From Polynucleobacter sp. GWA2_45_21 (lineage in GTDB: Bacteria > Pseudomonadota > Gammaproteobacteria > Burkholderiales > Burkholderiaceae): a stretch of DNA of 64,000 nucleotides. The notes below the pieces were generated by a model that saw only the letters and a program-made list of their open reading frames with translations, had not been told where the DNA came from and searched no databases. The DNA is taken from positions 310,001 through 374,000 of the forward strand of contig NZ_MHZG01000001.1 in assembly GCF_001830325.1 (NCBI RefSeq), in the 5' to 3' direction. Made by a program: the position numbers and the translations under genes. Shown here one piece after another: positions 25,587-32,889 of the stretch (positions are counted from its first letter, which is position 1; every line of letters starts with the position of its first letter).

Positions 25587-25703
25587 AGCTTTTCCAATCT
25601 TGTATTGAATTAATCTAAATAAAACATGTTTCTCTTATTAGCATCATTCTACTTAAAGGGGGCAGGTAATACGTGGAAGACACCAACCAACACAGAAACA
25701 AAA

Positions 25704-25723
25704 AAACCACCCGAAGGTGGTTT
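25704..25723. terminator. Terminator-type hairpin beside a tRNA-Phe-like remnant
   Basis: Perfect 8-bp stem AAACCACC / GGTGGTTT with a CGAA tetraloop, the same loop style as at 20877-20898. It would have ended transcription of the adjacent tRNA-Phe-like sequence. Confidence 0.65.
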
Positions 25724-25731
25724 ATAGAATC

Positions 25732-25791
25732 TTGGTGGCCCGGGACTGAATCGAACCACCGACACAAGGATTTTCGACCCTCTGCTCTACC
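25732..25791 (-). pseudogene. Degenerate tRNA-Phe (GAA) fragment
   Basis: The reverse strand begins GGTAGAGCAGAGGGTCGAAAA and continues as a Phe-like anticodon stem, variable loop and T-arm ending in CCACC. The 5' acceptor strand and first D-arm part are missing. Position 33 is C instead of the universal U, and the T-stem has mismatches. It is a remnant, probably an old attachment site that borders the GC-rich cassette to its right. Confidence 0.65.
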
Positions 25792-25822
25792 GTCCGCTAT
25801 TGGCCGCTTTAAGCGTTGCTTG

Positions 25823-26533
25823 TTACAGCTGCGCTGTCGGTTTCAGGAAGAAATCCATTGCCAACGCAACCACTGACGGCTCGATGCGGTGCGGGCCTCT
25901 GAATTCCAAGGGGGTTACGTCATGACCTGCGGCCTTAAGTTTGGCTACGTGAGGACGGGCACTAGTTTCAATTGGCAGCTGCTCGTCTTCCAAACCGTGA
26001 GCGATGAAGATGCGGGGTGTACCATTTTGCTGAAAGACTGACATAAATCCTGCGGAAAATGCGATCACGTGACTAACGACGTCGCCATTGGTCAAGCCTA
26101 CTGACAGCGCATAGCTGCCTCCATCTGAAAACCCAGCAAATCCCAAGCGGCATGGATCGATAGAAAAACGTGACGCCACTTCGCGTAATGCTTTATCCAG
26201 CCGCTCTAGATCTGGGCCGTTACCGCCCACAACTAAGTCCCAAGTCGGAAACTGAGACTGCGGCAGCAGAAGCAAAAAGCCATGCTGATACGCGTGGTCG
26301 ATCACGAATGGCAGCACCTTCTCGGCGCTGCCACCAGCGCCATGAAACATCACCAGCAGAGGAACTGGAACTCCAGGCTGCAGGCCGTCCGGCACGATCA
26401 ATACAGCGTCGCGCTCGCTAGCAATACCCAGGTCGTGACGACCAGCGGGCAAGGCTTGCTTATCGGGTACAGTGCCGGATCGAAAACTGAGCCGGCCCAG
26501 CAGCGAATCTCCCAGGAAAGATGCGTCAAACAT
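25823..26533 (-). CDS. Alpha/beta hydrolase, esterase-like
   Basis: A 236-aa serine hydrolase of the phospholipase/carboxylesterase or PHB-depolymerase-like type. It has an oxyanion-side GAGGSAEKVLPF, a nucleophile elbow GFSDGGSYA, an aspartate after the late strand (GLEDEQLP), and a closing FRGPHR histidine. No signal peptide. The ATG at 26533 overlaps the AAA+ gene stop by eight bases (ATGTTTGA), arguing for a coupled two-gene unit. The GC content is clearly higher than in flanking genes, indicating transfer. Confidence 0.82.
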   Translation of the reverse strand: MFDASFLGDSLLGRLSFRSGTVPDKQALPAGRHDLGIASERDAVLIVPDGLQPGVPVPLLVMFHGAGGSAEKVLPFVIDHAYQHGFLLLLPQSQFPTWDLVVGGNGPDLERLDKALREVASRFSIDPCRLGFAGFSDGGSYALSVGLTNGDVVSHVIAFSAGFMSVFQQNGTPRIFIAHGLEDEQLPIETSARPHVAKLKAAGHDVTPLEFRGPHRIEPSVVALAMDFFLKPTAQL

Positions 26534-28181
26534 TGCCATCCTCGACGGATTTACCGATGCTGCGGAAAGCCGCGCACTGAGCAAAGGCTTCCTCACTAAG
26601 CAATAAATTCCTACCCTTGCAAAACTTGAGTGTCAGTTTGAGTAACTCCTTAATATCGCGGCCACTGGCAGCTGCGTAGGTTATTACCAAGCGCTCAACT
26701 AGGTCGTCGGGCAGTTCGGTGTTGAACTGCTGCGCTAGCGATTTCCATAGTTGTTTCGCCTGCTCTTGTGTCGGTGTCTCAAACTGAATGATGGCGATGC
26801 AGCGCGACAAGACAGCGTCATCAATGTCGGCTACGCGGTTGGTAGTCATGAACAGTAAACCATTGAAGTACTCAAGGGTACGCAAAAACTCAGCGACGAT
26901 GGCGTTGTGCTGCAGATCGTTATCGCGGCGGCGAATGTAGACGTCGGCCTCGTCGAGCAACAGCACCGAGTCCCAGCGCGCAGCGCGCCGCAGGATTTTC
27001 GACAGGCTGGCTTCTACTGAGCTTGCCGTCACGCCGAGTTGACCAGAATGTACGCGGTATAGTGGTTTCTGGACAACCTCGGCATAGACCTCTGCTGTCA
27101 GCGTCTTGCCTAAGCCAGGCGCGCCTTTGCACAGAATGGTTGTGCCGCCCGACTTACCCTCGACGATGTCCTCCATTAGGAAGTTACGATCAGCGGTCAA
27201 GATATCAATCAGCTCGCGATGAGCATGCGGCAGAACCAGCTTGTCACGCAATTCTGGCTTGTAACGATACGACTCAACATTTTGCACATGCACCCATATG
27301 CTGCGGTGGTAATCCAAGTGGAATAGGTGTAGATAGCAATGCTGGGGAATTCGTTCAAAACCCTCGCTGATACCGCTTCCGCGCCAGAAGCTTGCATCGG
27401 CAGTCGTGTCAAAGTGGCGTTCTAGCAGCTCTTCGTCATTGACGCATCGGGCAGTTGTGCCTGCCTGCAACCGCATGCATTCGAGTTGTGGACGAGACCC
27501 TTCGCTGGACATCCAGACTGCACCAGAAACAGTAAACTGCGCACCAAACTTCGGCTGCATCTGCATGAAACGCTTTAAGTGTCTCTCGTATTCATTCTTG
27601 AATTCGGCACATTCTTTAAAGTAACCATAACCTGTCATCAATTCGGGAATCGTGCAATCCAGAATATCTTCAGCATAAAAGGTGATGCTGTTGGTCATGC
27701 CAGTACGCCTTAGCCTCGGATCGGTAACCGGCCCCCGTTCTGCAGCCTGCAAGGTATTAGCCAGAAGGCCGATGATGACATAAGCCGCACTATCGACAGG
27801 CTGCACAAAGCGCATGGAATGGACCAGCCAGGGCAGCAACACACCATCCTTGCCGAGCTTATAGAGCCAGCCATCTATCATGTCACGCGACAGCCAAGCG
27901 ATCAGACCAGGGATCAGATGCTCCAAGCTAGGAATTTTTCGGGCAGCTGGCGCGGCGTGGATATTGTCCAGCGCCAACATTTGGAACATTAACCCACGCT
28001 CGTTGGCCGTTCGGCACAGGCCGTAGAGTGTGTTAAGTGAGGCGGCGTCGAAAAGGTGGCTGGGCACCACACGTTTGCCTCGGGAAAGGCCGTACTCGCT
28101 CAGCCGCTTAGCAAGCAGTGAATCTTCATCGATCGTTCCAAGTAGCTCATTGGCCAGGGTTTCTGGTATTTCGAATTCCAT
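26526..28181 (-). CDS. AAA+ ATPase (DUF5925-type N-terminus likely)
   Basis: A 551-aa protein. The long N-terminal part (about 330 residues) has no motif I can name with certainty. The C-terminal AAA+ module has a Walker A (KGAPGLGKTLTAE), a Walker B (VLLLDEADVY), a sensor 1 (FMTTNRVADIDDAVLSRC) and a lid with SGRDIKELL. The arrangement resembles stand-alone AAA proteins with a DUF5925-like front. It is GC-rich relative to its neighbours and overlaps the hydrolase gene. The role is unknown; a defence or protein-remodelling role is conjecture. Confidence 0.8.
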   Translation of the reverse strand: MEFEIPETLANELLGTIDEDSLLAKRLSEYGLSRGKRVVPSHLFDAASLNTLYGLCRTANERGLMFQMLALDNIHAAPAARKIPSLEHLIPGLIAWLSRDMIDGWLYKLGKDGVLLPWLVHSMRFVQPVDSAAYVIIGLLANTLQAAERGPVTDPRLRRTGMTNSITFYAEDILDCTIPELMTGYGYFKECAEFKNEYERHLKRFMQMQPKFGAQFTVSGAVWMSSEGSRPQLECMRLQAGTTARCVNDEELLERHFDTTADASFWRGSGISEGFERIPQHCYLHLFHLDYHRSIWVHVQNVESYRYKPELRDKLVLPHAHRELIDILTADRNFLMEDIVEGKSGGTTILCKGAPGLGKTLTAEVYAEVVQKPLYRVHSGQLGVTASSVEASLSKILRRAARWDSVLLLDEADVYIRRRDNDLQHNAIVAEFLRTLEYFNGLLFMTTNRVADIDDAVLSRCIAIIQFETPTQEQAKQLWKSLAQQFNTELPDDLVERLVITYAAASGRDIKELLKLTLKFCKGRNLLLSEEAFAQCAAFRSIGKSVEDGNV

Positions 28182-28407
28182 GTGCTCTTTTTACTCCTTT
28201 TACTAAATCATAAAAAGTTAGGTCTGAAACATGCTTGACTGCAGTCAATGTGGGTCAAAATAGGGTCCATTTCGGGTGTGGTGTGCGCCCGCAGATGACT
28301 TACGACGCCGACTCCAGCCATCCCATTTTTGATCTTTTCTTTTATGTGTTGACTTGCCTGCATACGTTTGAACTTCTTCAGCGTCATCAAGAAACTCACA
28401 TAGCTTT

Positions 28408-28824
28408 TCAACTCAACTTAGATCTTGTTCTCTCTTCAAACTGCCTCTTATTAATGATGATCCTCTCATGACATCCTTTGGATACTAATTCCACGTCATC
28501 ATAGGCTTCAACAGAGAAGATGAGCTTCTTGCCACGTACCTCAGTTAACTCAACCTTCGCTGTAACTTCCATGCCAGGAGGAGTGGCTGCTTCATGCGTG
28601 ACGCTAATGAAAGTACCAACTGCCTGCTCTTCGGGCCAATCTAGATGAGAAGTAATAGCCTTGACACAAGCCAACTCCAAAAACCCAATCAAAAAACCTG
28701 TGGCAAAAACTTCAGGCCTCACTGCTGCTTCTTTGGACTCTGGATACATAGCAAGAACAGTTTGCGCATCAGTCACCATGAATTTGTATTCGTATTTAAT
28801 GCCAGGTTTTAGGGAAGTCTTCAT
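28408..28824 (-). CDS. Thioesterase family protein (FlK-like hot dog)
   Basis: A 138-aa hot-dog-fold protein: MKTSLKPGIKYEYKFMVTD, then FATGFLIGFLELACVKAI (helix), VGTFISVTHEAATPPGMEV and FSVEAYDDVELVSKGCHERIII. This layout matches fluoroacetyl-CoA-thioesterase-like proteins. The substrate is unknown. It lies just downstream of the broken glxA, which may have regulated it. Confidence 0.78.
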   Translation of the reverse strand: MKTSLKPGIKYEYKFMVTDAQTVLAMYPESKEAAVRPEVFATGFLIGFLELACVKAITSHLDWPEEQAVGTFISVTHEAATPPGMEVTAKVELTEVRGKKLIFSVEAYDDVELVSKGCHERIIINKRQFEERTRSKLS

Positions 28825-28845
28825 TGCAAACCTAACTCTAACAAT

Positions 28846-29832
28846 TTAATTCGATTCAATATCTTCATTTGAGGAGCGAAAATGCTCTCTATACTCCAGC
28901 GGAGTAATACCCAACCTTCGGACAAATATTCTGCGAAGAGCTTCGGCGCTCTCTAAGCCACAACGCTGAGCTATATCCCTATATCCCATATCTGTTGACT
29001 CAAGATATCGCCGTGCAAAATCGATACGAGCATCATTTACGTAATTCATCGGAGTCATGCCGCATTCTTTCTTAAAAATACGAGTTAAATTTCTTGGACT
29101 CATATTTAAATGCTCGGAGATTGACTCTAAAGTATGACGAGCCTCGGGATTGCCAAGAATATAGCTATGGACAGATGCGACTACGGAATTTTCAGCAGCT
29201 TGAGATTCAAGTAATGGGCTAAATTGACTTTGCCCTCCAGATCTTCACAAATACACAATCAAATATTTGGCTACATCAAGCGCCATCTTCTTATCAATAT
29301 CTTCCTCAATAAAAAGGAGCGATAAATCTATACCAGCAGTTACCCCAGCAGTCGTATAGATATGGCCATCTTTTACGAAAATACGATCTGGCTCGATAAC
29401 AGCACGTTTAAACATACTGGCTAATCGCGGGACATCCATCCAGTGAGTGGTGACTGTCTTGCCATTAATCATTCCTGCGGCACCTAATGCGAAGACTCCA
29501 TTGCATATGGCGCTGATTCTTCTGCACTCATCCCCTTGTTTGACAATCCAATCAATCACAGTGGAATCCTCAAGAAGATTAAAGATTCCGAGGCCTCCGG
29601 GGATAATCAAAGTGTCAAAATGAGGGCATGGATCAAAAATCGTGCGATCAGGCGTTAAGGTAATTCCACTTGAAGACTGTACTGGACCCCTAGTTGTGCC
29701 AACAGTGAAAATTTCATACTCTGATTCACCATTGCTCAGGACCTTCACCTCTCCAAAGGCATCGCAAGGACCGGCTAAATCAAGCAGTTGAAAGCGCGGA
29801 AATACGAGGATGCCAATAGTAATCTTACGCAT
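28846..29832 (-). pseudogene. GlxA family transcriptional regulator interrupted by an in-frame TGA
   Basis: The first part (195 codons from 29832) is the DJ-1/PfpI-like domain: ITIGILVFPRFQLLDLAGP, the elbow AICNGVFALGAAG and TTAGVTAGIDLSL. A TGA at 29245-29247 stops it. The same frame continues with RSGGQSQFSP and a complete AraC-type HTH region (HTLESISEHLNMSPRNLTRI, FARRYLESTDMGYRDIAQRC) to 28846. A CGA-to-TGA change would explain it; the total of 328 codons is normal for GlxA. The HTH part alone could start at 29103. Confidence 0.88.
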
Positions 29833-30010
29833 AGGATTGACACTCTACACAGCAAGCTAATTAAGCGCCATGATTGAATTAAATGATGTCCACATATGAA
29901 AATATTGTGCCTTATTTACACTCTACTATGGCTTAAATTGTCTGGATGGTAAAAAATAGACATAAATAGTTAGCCCATCAGACAACCGTTACTTAAAGTA
30001 AGGCTCAAAA

Positions 30011-30036
30011 AAATACCAACCCGAAGGTTGGTATTT
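30011..30036 (-). terminator. Terminator downstream of the second tRNA 3' half
   Basis: Perfect 10-bp inverted repeat AAATACCAAC / GTTGGTATTT with a 6-base loop, immediately after the CCA end of the tRNA remnant on the reverse strand. Confidence 0.8.
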
Positions 30037-30043
30037 TCATTTC

Positions 30044-30155
30044 TGGTGGGCACACCAGGACTTGAACCTGGGACCAAAGGATTCCGGTTTGCCTAGCTTT
30101 CACTACTCCCTGGACTATGCTTTCACCATGTGCTTACGCACTTAAATGAGGTGTC
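30044..30155 (-). pseudogene. tRNA(CAU) 3' half with the 3' part of a group I intron
   Basis: On the reverse strand the T-arm and acceptor end (30044-30083) follow an intron 3' end (30084 up to about 30155). The intron part keeps the 3' strand of P7 (CATAGTCCAGGGAG), a P9-type stem, and the terminal CAAACCGG found in the complete intron. It fades out around the 3' strand of P3. The tRNA part reads TGTGCCC where the other copies read TGGGCCC. The 5' half and the first half of the intron are gone, so it cannot work. Confidence 0.8.
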
Positions 30156-30161
30156 CAGTTT

Positions 30162-31202
30162 TTATCCCAAATTACTTTGAGCAGCCTTAATCATTTTTTT
30201 GACCTCTAGGCTCTCATTAATAGAGTGAATAGTAATTTGAGGATTTTGATTTACAAAAACTCGAAATACTTCATCTGCGAATGCCTGACCAATTGACTCA
30301 ACACCCTTAAAGTCCAATAACACTGTCTTAAAACGATCCACGCGATTTAGAATTCTTTTCGCCTGCGAACGCGAAATAAGCTGCCCACCTTCATACAGAG
30401 CTAGCTTAACTGGAACAATGGTTTTATTAAATGCGTAATCCTCGTCTTCCGTTCCGCTAAAACTATCAAATACTTCACGTAGCGTTCTTTGGGAGTTGAG
30501 TGCAATTTTCATGATCACCCGTGTGCCTTTATGACTCTTTTCGTTATGAAGCAAGAAGTCCATATCCGAACCATCAGCATGCGTAAAAACTAAATCACCA
30601 GAGAAAATAAAAAATTCATCAAAGGCTCGGGATGAGAAAAAGATTCCTTGCCCAGTATGATTACTTGGATCAGTAGTGAGCTTACCTTTGCTCAACTCCA
30701 AAATAGACTCTCGTGGATCGTGCAGCTTTAATAATCTTGCGATGTGGTTAAAAATTCCCTCGCCATTATCAACAATTGATATTGAAACAAAATCGGGTGT
30801 TCTCTCTACATGAATATAGACCTCAGTACCCTCTGAGTGATCAATAGCGTTGTTCAGTATTTCAGTAAAACCGTAATGGCAAATATTGGCAATTTCTTTA
30901 GGCAAGTCATTAAATATTTCCCCAAAATCACGTGAATAGACCTCAGACTCCTCTAGCCCCTTTAATTTAAATAGGCCATCATGAAATCGCTTTGTGCCCA
31001 ACTGATATACACGCGCCTTCGTACTGCCGCTGGAAGCTAAAAATCTATCCCTGACCAACGCTGCGAAATGCGCATGAATAGCCTGCCTTGTCAGGCCAAA
31101 CTGTTCCATTGCAGCATGAGCTAAGTCAGGCCTATTGGCCTTGACCCCATCCACCAGGAACTGACGTACTTCTTGGGAGCGCTTTGTATTGGCAAATTTC
31201 AT
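30162..31202 (-). CDS. HTH - GHKL ATPase - STAS-like (DUF4325) regulator
   Basis: A 346-aa fusion. Residues 1-75 look like a winged helix (AAMEQFGLTRQAIHAHFAAL). Next comes a histidine-kinase-like ATP-binding domain with an N box (GFTEILNNAIDHS), a G1 box (SIVDNGEGI) and a G2-type NHTGQGIFFSSR. The C-terminus is the STAS-like DUF4325 (RSQAKRIL, VLLDFKGVESIGQAFADE). It thus joins an anti-sigma-type kinase fold and a STAS-like partner in one chain with a DNA-binding domain. Three 21-bp repeats sit directly upstream. Its stop lies at the intron remnant boundary. Confidence 0.85.
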   Translation of the reverse strand: MKFANTKRSQEVRQFLVDGVKANRPDLAHAAMEQFGLTRQAIHAHFAALVRDRFLASSGSTKARVYQLGTKRFHDGLFKLKGLEESEVYSRDFGEIFNDLPKEIANICHYGFTEILNNAIDHSEGTEVYIHVERTPDFVSISIVDNGEGIFNHIARLLKLHDPRESILELSKGKLTTDPSNHTGQGIFFSSRAFDEFFIFSGDLVFTHADGSDMDFLLHNEKSHKGTRVIMKIALNSQRTLREVFDSFSGTEDEDYAFNKTIVPVKLALYEGGQLISRSQAKRILNRVDRFKTVLLDFKGVESIGQAFADEVFRVFVNQNPQITIHSINESLEVKKMIKAAQSNLG

Positions 31203-31210
31203 GTCTATTT

Positions 31211-31265
31211 TTGTAAAGTTTTATGAAATTATTGTAAAGTTTTATGAAATTATTGTAAAGTTTTT
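31211..31265. repeat. Three 21-bp tandem repeats in the promoter of the HTH-ATPase-STAS gene
   Basis: The unit TTGTAAAGTTTTATGAAATTA starts at 31211, 31232 and 31253; two copies are exact and the third matches over its first 12 bases. On the gene strand each unit supplies TTTACA, and adjacent units supply TACAAT 17 bases further on, so the repeats form overlapping -35/-10 pairs. Two helical turns per unit suit a regulator binding one face of DNA, plausibly the product itself. Confidence 0.75.
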
Positions 31266-31320
31266 GATCAAGGATTGACAAGAAACCATCAATAAATAGT
31301 GCTTATATGCACTCTGAGGC

Positions 31321-31455
31321 CTATTTAACTCTATTTACTGCCAATTCAAACTGAGTCTCTTTAGTAGTAGCCCATATCCACTTGTTATCTACCTTATAGC
31401 GACATTGCCATACGGCACTATGCTCGCGTTGATAAGCGTTACTTAACGCATCGCT
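31321..31455 (-). pseudogene. Remnant of an integrase N-terminal domain
   Basis: A 44-codon reading that includes AVWQCRYKVDNKWIWATTK and ends in TAG. It resembles the arm-binding region of the complete integrase at 36106-37320 (MHWQVRFKLANGKWHSQST). It lies directly after the complete tRNA on the same strand, the same position as the intact integrase has relative to its tRNA half. The rest of the gene is missing. Confidence 0.55.
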
Positions 31456-31463
31456 CAAATGAC

Positions 31464-31491
31464 AAACCCCCATCATTGCTGATGAGGGTTT
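31464..31491 (-). terminator. Terminator of the intron-containing tRNA
   Basis: 12-bp inverted repeat with one mismatch, AAACCCCCATCA / TGATGAGGGTTT, TTGC loop, starting eight bases after the CCA end. A near copy accompanies the tRNA fragment at 22477. Confidence 0.8.
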
Positions 31492-31498
31492 GCTTTTC

Positions 31499-31787
31499 TG
31501 GTGGGCCCACCAGGACTTGAACCTGGGACCAAAGGATTCCGGTTTGTGTTAGTTTCCTAACTCCCTGGACTATGCCTTCATCATATCGATTGCTCGACTT
31601 AGATGGGTGCCGTCTAGTCTCTACACGTTCAAAGTATTTCTACTAAGCTTCGCTCGGCGTTAGCTTGTGCAGCTTTTGGCTACCTTTAGCTTTCTCCGAA
31701 TTTGACACCATCCCATATACAGTTTCCACGTATATGGCACAACTTACGCCATGAGTCCTCTGCTCTAACCAACTGAGCTATAGGCCC
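31499..31787 (-). tRNA. tRNA with anticodon CAU (Ile2 or Met), interrupted by a group I intron
   Basis: Exons are 31751-31787 (acceptor 5' strand, D-arm, anticodon stem, CTCAT) and 31499-31538 (AATCC, variable loop, T-arm, acceptor 3' strand, encoded CCA); joined they give 77 nt. All stems pair, with one G-U at 6-67. The intron follows position 36, directly after the anticodon. The sequence resembles tRNA-Ile2(CAU) around TTTGGTCCCAGG and TTCAAGTCC, but elongator Met cannot be excluded; Ile decoding would need lysidine at C34 after splicing. It is the only complete copy in this window and is displaced from rpoD by a 5.5-kb element. Confidence 0.9.
31539..31750 (-). ncRNA. Self-splicing group I intron (Azoarcus tRNA-Ile type, subgroup IC3)
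   Basis: 212 nt without an ORF. P1 pairs exon CAT plus GGC with GTTGTG across a GTAA tetraloop, giving the U-G pair at the 5' splice site. P2 is CCATATAC with GTATATGG. P3 uses GGTGTC and GGCACC. P7 pairs AGACTA with TAGTCC. P8 contains TCGA-GCAA-TCGA and P9 GTTAG-GAAA-CTAAC. The last base is G. Blocks such as GATGGTGTCAAATTCGG and CATAGTCCAGGGAGT are as in the Azoarcus intron as I recall it. No homing endonuclease is present. Confidence 0.92.
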
Positions 31788-31846
31788 TAAAATTACACTT
31801 TTTAACCCGATAAAACTGGGCTAAAACTACTGCTTTACAACTTGCC

Positions 31847-31876
31847 TCGGTGTGTAAGCGGTGTGCAAGCAAACTT
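31847..31876. repeat. Element-end repeats beside the complete tRNA
   Basis: TCGGTGTGTAAG and TGTGCAAGCAAACTT, closely matching the pair at 22575-22604. The 160 bases between the complete tRNA and the next tRNA half (31788-31946) hold these and an inverted repeat (31892-31901 with 31914-31923), but no gene; they look like the end of an element. Confidence 0.5.
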
Positions 31877-31946
31877 ATCTACCCTTACCACGCTAAGACC
31901 CTTATGTTTATTAGGTTCTTAGCAAAATACAACGAGGTTGTCTCTC

Positions 31947-31985
31947 TTATGAGTCCTCTGCTCTAACCAACTGAGCTATGGGCCC
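31947..31985 (-). pseudogene. 5' half of tRNA(CAU): left att repeat of the 5.5-kb element
   Basis: The reverse strand reads GGGCCCATAGCTCAG, the D-arm and anticodon stem, up to CTCATAA; then unrelated sequence follows. It is identical over 41 bp to 37481-37521. No 3' half follows, so it is not functional. Confidence 0.88.
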
Positions 31986-32114
31986 GTATAAACCTTGTTG
32001 GAATCTATAGGTGGCTATTGTAATAGTTTCTCTATGCTAACGAATGTTCTGACTGTGCTAATCCTATCAAACCTTTATACCTTCAAGGGTGGGAGTGCTA
32101 GATAATGCCTAAGT

Positions 32115-32300
32115 CTAGCTAGAAAGTTGCTGACCAGCCTTAGCCAACTGAGCTTGTGCCTTAGCGACCTTCTGACGCTGACGCTCTGCTTTCACAGCTT
32201 CTTGACTGCGTTTAACTTGTTGCTTGAGCGTGTCAATACGCTGTTGCTGTGGCGTCAGTGGCTTTATAGGCTTGATGGTGGCAATTTCTTTGATGAGCAT
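32115..32300 (-). CDS. Hypothetical small coiled-coil protein
   Basis: A 61-aa reading starting MLIKEIATIKPIKPL, then a Gln/Lys/Ala-rich helix (QQRIDTLKQQVKRSQEAVKAE). It begins four bases after the stop of the DUF6641 gene, suggesting one transcript. I use the ATG at 32300, because a longer frame would overlap that gene. No family is recognised. Confidence 0.5.
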   Translation of the reverse strand: MLIKEIATIKPIKPLTPQQQRIDTLKQQVKRSQEAVKAERQRQKVAKAQAQLAKAGQQLSS

Positions 32301-32304
32301 ATAT

Positions 32305-32745
32305 CTACTTATCAAACACCTTGCGAACATTGACACTTGCGTTGTTGATTTGTGCGTCAAGCTCTCCAGCCTCAACAGCTTGCTTCACAATCTCTAACGC
32401 CTTAATCAACGCTGATGCACTATCTACTTCAATGCTGTATTTTCCTTTAGCAAGTTCAATCATCTGCGTTCCATAACGAATGTTTACGCACATCTTTCCT
32501 TGCTCATTCATAAACCACCACTCACGAAGACGCTTAGGAATCTCAACTTGCTTACGCAAACCAGTTTCTTTATCAACAACACTTCTGAACTTTTTCACAA
32601 CAAATTGTGTTCCATCAATTTGACTTTTAGCTAATTGAATTTGCTCCCACAGCTTATTCGATAGTTTGTTGCGACGAAATACTACTGCTGGAATATGTGC
32701 TGGTTTTTTTGCTGTGCTAAGTTTTAATCCATCTAATGTGCTCAT
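32305..32745 (-). CDS. DUF6641 family protein
   Basis: A 146-aa protein with the opening MSTLDGLKLSTAKKPAHIPA and VFRRNKLSNKLWEQIQLAKS, which I recognise as DUF6641, a family common in proteobacterial phages and integrative elements. A short W-W motif (REWWFMNEQGK) follows. The function is unknown. The start has AGGAGA upstream. Confidence 0.75.
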   Translation of the reverse strand: MSTLDGLKLSTAKKPAHIPAVVFRRNKLSNKLWEQIQLAKSQIDGTQFVVKKFRSVVDKETGLRKQVEIPKRLREWWFMNEQGKMCVNIRYGTQMIELAKGKYSIEVDSASALIKALEIVKQAVEAGELDAQINNASVNVRKVFDK

Positions 32746-32889
32746 AGTAATCTCCTATTTAAGTAAGCATCTTTAATATAGTTTCGAGAAAGCAATGAGA
32801 ACAACCAGAAATTTTGGTCAAATCAATAGTCATACCAAATAAATGGATGGAAAATATAACGAATCATTTGGTTATGTATAAATATATAT

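Noticed and set aside
25673..25876. Open frame containing WWPGTESNHRHKDFRPSALP
   Set aside because: This peptide is the typical false translation across a tRNA gene; here it crosses the tRNA-Phe remnant.
28208..28411. Open frame and a GTGGGTCAAAATAGGGTCC stretch resembling an IS21-type end
   Set aside because: No transposase frame, no second end and no target duplication are visible; too little to call an insertion sequence.
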